Source: Antedon mediterranea (lineage: Eukaryota; Echinodermata; Crinoidea; Comatulida; Antedonidae). From it: a DNA stretch of 64,000 nt. The notes below the pieces were generated by a model that ran no database searches, was not told the origin of the DNA, and saw nothing but the letters and a program-made list of their open reading frames with translations. Positions 39,601-48,600 of the stretch are shown here, piece after piece. Made by a program: the position numbers and the translations under genes. Location: contig NC_092679.1 in assembly GCF_964355755.1 (NCBI RefSeq), forward strand, positions 16,794,932 to 16,858,931, given 5' to 3'. The stretch's first letter is position 1. Each line of letters starts with the position of its first letter.

Positions 39601-42600
39601 GAAGGGGGGTCTCTAGTCGAACTTTAGGGTGTCTGGCACTTGCGGTGCAGCAGACAATTAGTCTGTCGTTACCCATTTAGTATTGTATGAACACAACTTG
39701 TTCATTTGGCATTAATTTTGAGTGGTACCTCACTCAGCTATGCTATCACCATTTGTAGGCCCTCCCTCGGGGGGTCTGGTGGGCCTATTGCAGAGGAAAA
39801 AATGTTTGGTGATATGATATTGGTATTAGATGCAAATGGGCATCCCATGGTGGTGAAATTAGGTGGTATCTCTCTCATCTAATTGGTGCCGATTTGTTCG
39901 GTATAGACGCAGCAGGGGGTATCCGGCAGACTTCCATTTACATTGACTTCAAGTGACCTCCAATTAACACACTTAAATAGTCAGATATTGGTACCAGCTC
40001 ATCTAACCATGGAGGTATGCCATTTACTGTATAGAAGATGTTCGCAATTGGATGACAACAAATTACCTAAAGTTGAATGATGGAAAGACAGAGTTTATTA
40101 TCGTCGGGTCTAAATGTAACATCTCCAAAATCAACATCACACATATCAGAATCGGAAACTCTAACATCGCTCCCTCATCGGTGGTCCGGAATCTGGGAAT
40201 CATGCTGGATAGTAATCTCACTATGGAAGCACAAATAACAACTGTATCCAAAGCAGCATGCATATCGATTAGGAACCTTGGTCGTATTCGCGGTAATCTT
40301 AACAAGAAAACAGCTGAATTGATTGTACACTCATTTGTCACTTCTAAAATTGACATTGGTAATGCCTTGTTGTTTGGCATACCAAAATCTCAAATACAAC
40401 GTTTGCAGCGCTTGCAAAATATGGCAGCTAGAATTGTAACTTATACAAAATCAAACGCTCACATAACTCCTGTCCTGATGGATTTGCATTGGTTGCCTGT
40501 TCAACAACGTATTAAGTACAAACTTGCGTTGTTTGTATTCAAGATCCTAAATGACAGTGCTCCTGCTTATTTATCTGACCTTGTGGATCGTTACGAATCA
40601 TCCCGCAGAGGCCTACGATCATTGTCAAAAACCTTCTTCAAGAGCGTAGAGCGAAAAATCAGTGGGGTCAGAGATCTTTTTACGTTGCGGCCGCAAGTGT
40701 ATGGAACAGCTTACCAGCAACAGTTAAATGCTCAACTAGTCTAAACAGTTTCAAGACCAACCTAAAGACGTCGCTATTCGCTGATGTTCTCGCACGTTGT
40801 TAATGCACAAAGCGCCATGAGCGCCACATGGGTGGAGGATACCGGCGCTATATAAGTTTTCATTTATTATTATTATTAGTAATACAATAAATACTAAGCG
40901 GTCAGAAGATGCTGCTAATCAATCAATCAATCAATCATTCGATTTATATAGCGCCATTCCAACAGTCATTGCTCATGGTGCTACCAAAAATATCAGAAAA
41001 TGTGAGTTTTGAGTAGTGACTTAAATGTGCTCAATAATAATGTTTGTTTAATGTTCAAAGATAGGTGGTTCCAGAACCTACTGTAGGTCCAGCAATACTG
41101 AAAGTCCGATCTCCCCAACTACAGTATGTTTGCGCCTCTGAATGTCCAGTAGCACCTGATGACTAGATCTTAGTTCTCGCTTTCTCTTATTGATTGTCGA
41201 TCATTCTGAAAGGTATTTGAGAGCGTAACTATTTATGAATCGGAGCACCAGCAGGATCTTAAATTGAACACACAACTCCACTCCAAATACGATCGCCTCG
41301 GTCTTTTCATTAAGCTTGAGGAAGTTTAAGCCCATCCATGTCCTAATCTCAGCAGTGCATGCTTCTAAACGTTTTACGGCGGTCAGAATCTCAGTCTGAC
41401 GGGGCTTGACAGAAACATAAATTTGTATATCAAGAAGTTGACCAGGAATATGTCCTCTATACATTTGACCTTCCTCTTATTTGGAAATTTCGTGATGTAG
41501 GGCGTGCCAAACTGTCATTTAATCATTAAAACAAGATATCAAAGTGATATTTTCCATCAAATTTCAAAAATATGTTTCATTAAAGCTAATATAAATATGG
41601 ATACTCCGAACAATAAAAAAAATAAATAAAATCGTTATGTCCATTGGTTACCGAGATATGACCCTTATGTAAAAACGAGGTCAAAGGTCAAAAGTCGTAT
41701 TTCCGGTCATTTTGCATGAAAATGTTTTATTATAGTACATAGGAAAGTGCATATTCTGAACAATATAAGACCAAAATCAAACCTCTATGATCACTCGTTG
41801 TCAAGATATAGGTCGAATACAAAAATAACCTAAATTATTGCGAAAATCGTTATGCAATAATGTCAAAGGTTAAAAATGATATTTCTCGTCAAATTTCAAA
41901 AATATGTTCCATTAAAGCGAATATAAATATGGATATTCTGAACAATTTAAGACAAAAATAAAATCTTTATGACCAGGGGTTACCAAGATATGACCCTTAT
42001 GTAAAAACAAGGTCAAAGGTCAAAAGTGGCATTTACGGCCATTTTGAACAAAAACTTTTCATTATAGTACATAGAAATGTGCATATTCTGAACAATTTAA
42101 GACCAAAATCAGACCTCTAAGATCAGTCTTTGTCAAGTACTGTCTATATTTATGATTTTGATAAATCCAAGATGGCCACCAAAATGGCCCCAAAAAAACC
42201 CCATGGGACAATATTTCGTCTTGGGAACATCAAAAAATGTTAATTACATATATTCAGGATTACAAAAATGTACATTAAAAAAATACATCATGAGGGTGCA
42301 CGGTAACCCCTCCTTCCTACCCTACTATACCTACAAGAGCCTATTTTGTTGTTGACTTGATAGGAACACTACACTCTACTCATTTGAAATCATATTAACC
42401 ATTTTCACAAATACTCTTTATCAGAATTACAAATATAATATTTTATTTATATAATATTTTTACTTAGAATATGAAAGTGAAGAAATTTTAACGTACGAAG
42501 AAGTTGGACTGTACCAACCTAACGTCCAGCGGAAGCGACCTATAGTCCTTGTAGGGCCACACAGTGTGGGTAGACAAGAATTAAGACAAAAGCTGTTAGA

Positions 42601-45600
42601 AGATTCGGATAAATTTGCTTCAGCGGTGCCTCGTAAGTGTCGATAGTTTAAATTATAATAAACATTCTATTTAATAGTTCTCTATTCCACGTTCAACTTT
42701 GTGAGAATTTTCTGCAAGGCTTGGTACGTAACTAACCTGTAGTGTGCACCGTCTAAAATAATTCTACCCTACAGATATAGTCAAAGCCTTACCCCCTTTA
42801 AATGGCCTAATACCCCATCTAGCCTTTGCCATTGATTTTGGAAGCAGATTAATTACCATAGAACAGTAGGTGTGTTATAGTACAAATAATCAATGCTCCC
42901 CGTCATTAAATAGAACAGCTACCTTTCAACTCATAAACTTTCACTATTTGTTCTCAGACACAAGTCGAACAAAGAAAGACATTGAAGTAGATGGCGTTGA
43001 TTATTACTTTGTGCCTCGGCAACGATTTGAACAAGACATATTGGCGAGCAAGTTTGTGGAACACGGAGAATATCTGAAGAACTTATATGGAACAAGTCTT
43101 GATGCTATACGGCTTGTTATCAACTCTGGCAAGTCGTGTGTTTTAAACCTACAGCCTCAGGTAAATATAGACTACCATAGTAGAGTTAATGCTGTTTGGG
43201 ACACCCTTATATGGTTTATCGCTTGATTTCGCAAAAAAATGTCATTGCACATTGCAAAATGAGAAGGTTTGGGAGCAAATTGCGCGACGTGTACATGCAA
43301 ACAACTAATCACGTACGTATGCGTTGTGATGTTTGCTCCCAAACCATTCCCATCATCCATCGCGTACGCTATTTGCGATAAACCTTATTTAGGAGAAACT
43401 TGTATTATGGAACACTTTCCTTTCAAACAAAACGGGGGGAATTTTTTTTTCTCTGTTGAGACCAGGGAAATTTATTTGTTGAGACTAGAGGAAATATTCA
43501 CGGTGTAAATCTATGTCCATATTCTTTACCAAATCTTAAGTCATTTTACTGTCTGCCATATCTCTTTATTATGCTGTTAATTTAACCTTATGTTGAAGTG
43601 AGAGAGTCTTATCTCTCATTTTGTTTTGTCATGTAGAGAATCATATTTATGTTCAATACATTATGATGTCATATTTTTTTTGTTCACAATTATCAACATT
43701 ACAATGACGATTATTGTTACAATTCTTGGAAAGAGTGTAAACAAAAACCGTAAGGAAAGAAAACAACAGTGAAACACTGTACTGTGGTCATTTTAAAAGC
43801 ATGTTACTGAAGACACATGGCCGTCATTCACGGATACTTAGTATCAGTTGACTTCACTGCTGGTGTACTTGAGATATATATTTAAATATGTTATATCTCT
43901 GATACCACTAGTACTAAATCTTTATAAAGTTATAATTTGATTTCTAATGGGTTATACTTATAGACACCCATTAAAAAGTGTCAAGTTTTATTGTCCCTTT
44001 CATTCATTTATTTGTATCATAAAGTTTAATGTTGATAATTATGTTCATACTAATATTTTTTCATTTATTTGGTTTTGGAGATCTAACCCAATCATATCAT
44101 TTTTAGACTAATTAATAACTAATTAATAAGATGGTAACATTGTAAGTAACAAAAATAGAATATTAAAAATATTGTCTTTGTCAAAGTTAAATTATACTTG
44201 ATTGAAATTATTACAAAAGCATGATTAATAATTAATATAATGCAAATAAACTCTTTATTTAGATTTTATTATGGAACTAAGATAAAACAATTAATGACAA
44301 ATGGTTATATTACTTCCTAAATTAAAACTATTTTAAAGAGATAACATTTTGAAAAAGGTTACATAACATTTTTACATAACAGTATTTTTGTCTATCGTTT
44401 CAATGTTACCGAATCTTTATTGGCGACTAAACAACTAGGGGTGTATCCAATTCTAACAATACCGTACTCGCTTGAACAAGTGTCCCGCACAAATTGGAAA
44501 CAAGTTGTTTAAATGACTTGTTTCTCATTTGTGCTTAAAAGCATTCTGCTCTGAACCTATTACCCTCAACACTGTGGTAGTGGAACATTCTATTCCTAGG
44601 CCTACAAAAGCTGGGATATATGTTCTTAAACTATTAAGTGTGGTTCTCACTAGTGATGCAATGTAATGGTAAGAAATTGGCCTTTCAATTACTGTGTTTT
44701 CGCATTGATACGCTGCGTCCCAGTGGGAACCACGCTTTAGGGCACATACGTTAATGTTGAGGAGTAAAATCCAGTATTCCCTATCATTACCGTTGAGGTT
44801 GATACCACATCGAATTAAGCGCCCCTGTGCGTATAGTTGTTCAAGCAAGTACGGTACCCTGATGCTTTTTCCCGCCATATACTGTTTGTTTCACCTAACT
44901 CGTTTTCTTTCCCAAGCAGACTCTAGTAGAGGAGATGCCAATGCAATGGAATTCTTCATGGTTAATGGTGTGTGTTAATTAATTTTCATTCTGCATCTTG
45001 TTTGATGTGTTTTTTTTGTTTGTAGTGCTTGCTCTTTAAACTTAACATATGTTTACTTGTTGCTATTTGTATGTACAGTATATCTGTGCACTGTTTTGTA
45101 TTGGCTTGCCATTTCCTATGCTAAATTTTAATAACAATCTTTCATTTTAACCGAATGAAGTATACTTAATGTCTAGCAGTCACCAGTACCAAGATTAACC
45201 ATGGAGAACTGCTTGTGTACCCTTTTCCCTTAGAAAGCGATATTGTAGTGTCACTCCCTGTTTTTCCTATGTCATTTTATTTAATGGAATTGGGTGATAA
45301 AAATCGGTAGGTGGGAGACATACTCCACGATCACTAATATTAACATTACATAGCATACAGACTATGATATGCTCATAATCAGTGCTGCTTTACAAATGAT
45401 TTTTCTTAATTGGATGAAGGACTATAAATTTATAGTATATCAAATAAAACAACTAGTTTTCATTGTAACAATGGCAATTTCTATTATGTAATTGTTTACT
45501 TTACTCTACTTTTGCACATTTGTTTTTATTTTTTGATAATAGTAATACACTTTTTATTTATAAATTCATGCTATATGAAATTTTTCTTTACTTTAAACAG

Positions 45601-48600
45601 AGTTTTGCATGCTTATTGTTTTTTTACTCTAATTTTGTACATTTGGTGTTTTTTTTTAATTGATATACAATTTTAATAAAAAGTATGTTTTTATCAATTA
45701 CAAAAAATTAAAATACAACTTAAGAAAGTGTGCTGGTTGTCTGAAAAGTTATGTTTATTGGAAATTTTCTTGACTTTACTAAAACACAATAAAGACAATT
45801 TTTCAAAGTTGTTTTTGTAACAATTAACACGTGTCCTATTTATATGAATGTTTTTTTATTATTCAACTACTGTATTTGTCCCATAGTCTCCTCACAATAC
45901 TACATTTAATCAATTTATTTACCTATTAGTCACTGTACTCAAATTGTACTATTCTATTACTTGTGTTTGCACTTAAGTATAATAATTCTGTAAACTTGAT
46001 ACCATTTCGTCTGACCACAGTTTGAATTGCGAATGCACGTCTAATTGTTGATATAGTAGTATGCACTGTTTCTTGTAAAAATTTTACTGTAAGAATTGCA
46101 CAGAATAATGCACTTAACACAAGATGTGTTTCACATTAATTTTAATAGAATAGTTTACAATTTACATTATTTCTTAATGACTAATTGTGGTTGTTCAACT
46201 TTGTGAATATATCAAGAATTAAATCAATCTTATAGTCCCTGCTACTCAAGTTTTCATCATCATCATCGACATTTTAATTTTAAAATCAGAATAAAACATA
46301 TACAAATACAATAAAAATGATAAGAGCCATGAAAATGGATAAATAATTGACACACATTCCAATAGTCAGTAAGATTTAAATTTGACAAATTTATTTTATG
46401 AAAATAGGTAAATATTTCTTTTTATATAATAATTTTACCTCCCAATCAAAGACCGTACCCGCAATTAGAATTTCACATCAAATTATAGCTAGACATTCTA
46501 AATATAGACCATTCTGCTATTGATCACAAAAGTAGCTTGTAATTTTTGCCCTTTTTACCAGTATAATATGACCTTATTAAGAAGATATTTGTACTTTTTT
46601 GTATATTTAATACTTTCCCGTTCATGATTTTTTTTTCAATTTTACCGCATACTTGTATTTCTTTGTTTGGTGTAATTGTGATTTTGCAGTATTTTCATTT
46701 ACATAGCTGTCACATTGTCATTTAAATATTGTGAAATTCCAAGTTTGAATTTATTTCACTTTCATTGTTGTGGGTTTTGTTCAGAATAGTAATTGTTTTC
46801 AGTATAAATATTACGCTTTTATCAGACCATTTATTACACATAACTGTATTGAAACTACATACTTGGATTTTTGGGCGCTAGTTCCGTTTCGCACCTGTAG
46901 TTTATTTTGACTTAAAATTGGTTAAGTAACTTTATCGTGAGTACCACACCTTAGAATTAGGCCTAAAAATACTTTTACGAAGGAGATCACACAAAAAGTA
47001 ACAAATAAATCCTTTAAATTGATGAATTTACAGACAAGTTTCTCGCACATCGGTTCGTGAATTTCTCATACTCCATGTTCAATGTTGTTGTTTCTATGGA
47101 GCGCCAAAAGAGCGAATCATAATAGAGGGCTAAAAACTCAGTATAATGCGTATATTTAATGCATTTATTGGTGAAAATTACGTTCAATTTTATCATATTT
47201 TGTCAATGTCAATGCAACAAAAATATTACTGTTGATACTGTACATGGTTTTTGCAGGAACTTTTAGGAATGAAAATCGACAAACTCATCATCATATTGCA
47301 TGTACTGTAGGGGTATACCTGATCTAAATAATATTCCTCTTAGTATTACTCTTAGAGGCCTAGGGTTGGTTGCTATTCGAAAACAGCACATTATTAGCAG
47401 TAAAATGTTGCAGCATTTTTATTGACAAAATATATTAAAATTAAACGTGTATTTCAATTATAAATGCATTAAGGAGAAGACACATTCGCTGAGTTTTTAA
47501 CCATCTATTGTTATTGCTCTTTTGGCGCTCCATAGAAACGAAAATATTGAAATTCGAGTATGCTAAATTCGCGAACGGTATGTGAGAAACATGTCTGTAA
47601 AATCATCAATTAAAGGATTTATTTGTTACTTTTAATGTGATTATTCTTCATAAAAGTACTTATGAGGCCCAATTTTAAAGTGTGGTATTCACAATAATTT
47701 ACTTAACATTTTGGAGTCAAAAGGAAGTCGAAATAAAAACAGGTGCGAAACAGAACTAGCGCCGATTTTTGTTTCTGTTAAAATATATATACAATACAAT
47801 AAGGTTAGCAGTGTTGGATCCAGGATTTTGAAATAAGGGGTGAGGGCTCCAGGGCCTAAAAAGTTTAAAATGAATGAATATACAAAAGTCAATATACATT
47901 TTATGTAAAATTTCATATTTATTATATCATTTGTATAAAATACATAGAAAATTAAGTTTGCTCTGAAACTACAGCACAGTAGTAAGCAAAGGACAGAAGT
48001 ACAACATTTAAAAAATTGGGATATGCTTGTAGAAGCGGATTTAGAGAGGGAAAATTGTTCAGACTCGCTTTACTAATACATTCGCGAACATCTGGTATGC
48101 AGGAGTAAATTTGATTGGTTGGAGGTCAAAATCGTTTACTTTCGTATTGTAAGCATCGTTCACTAATCTCGTACCTTGAGCTATCGTAACGAACGAAAGA
48201 TCAGTGTAGTAAGAGGTGGCTTCCACTAATCTTTTCCTGGTTCGGACAGCATAATTCTGTAGGTCTGAACAGGCCTTTTTACACAATACTGGATCTGACA
48301 CTGCCTTGTTAAAGCGTGGTTCCCACTAGCGACGCAATACAAGGACGTAACGCAACGCAAGTGAATTGACCAATCACAAGCGATGGCTTATTCGCTTGTG
48401 ATTGCTTACTGTCTATAACTTCGCTTGTCATTGGTTAAAACGCTTGCGTTGCGTTTACGTCCTTGCGTTACGTTCTAGTGGGAACCAAGCTTTAGTAACT
48501 GTAGTTACAATATTCAAGTACACATTCTTCTATTGCATCAACAGAATTATACTTACACAGGGTTTTTCTCGTAGTCTATATTGCATGCTATGGACAGTAT

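Larger units (their letters stand above)
36646..42320. mobile_element. 5.7 kb foldback structure
   Basis: Arms 36646-37423 and 41543-42320 are inverted copies of about 778 bp, ending taggaaggaggggttaccgt / acggtaacccctccttccta. Each arm is built of degenerate units of about 150-180 bp with gggtcatatctcggtaacc and tttgacctttgacc motifs; related units continue on the left to about 37860. The centre holds retroelement fragments and a 160-bp tandem array. Could be one foldback transposon with cargo or two inverted solo repeats. Confidence 0.75.
35737..42467 (+). other. PALS1 intron K-L, 6.7 kb
   Basis: Dominated by the foldback structure 36646-42320. The part 35737-36640 is AT-rich with an (AT)n-like run near 36240-36270 and no gene. 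Confidence 0.8.
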
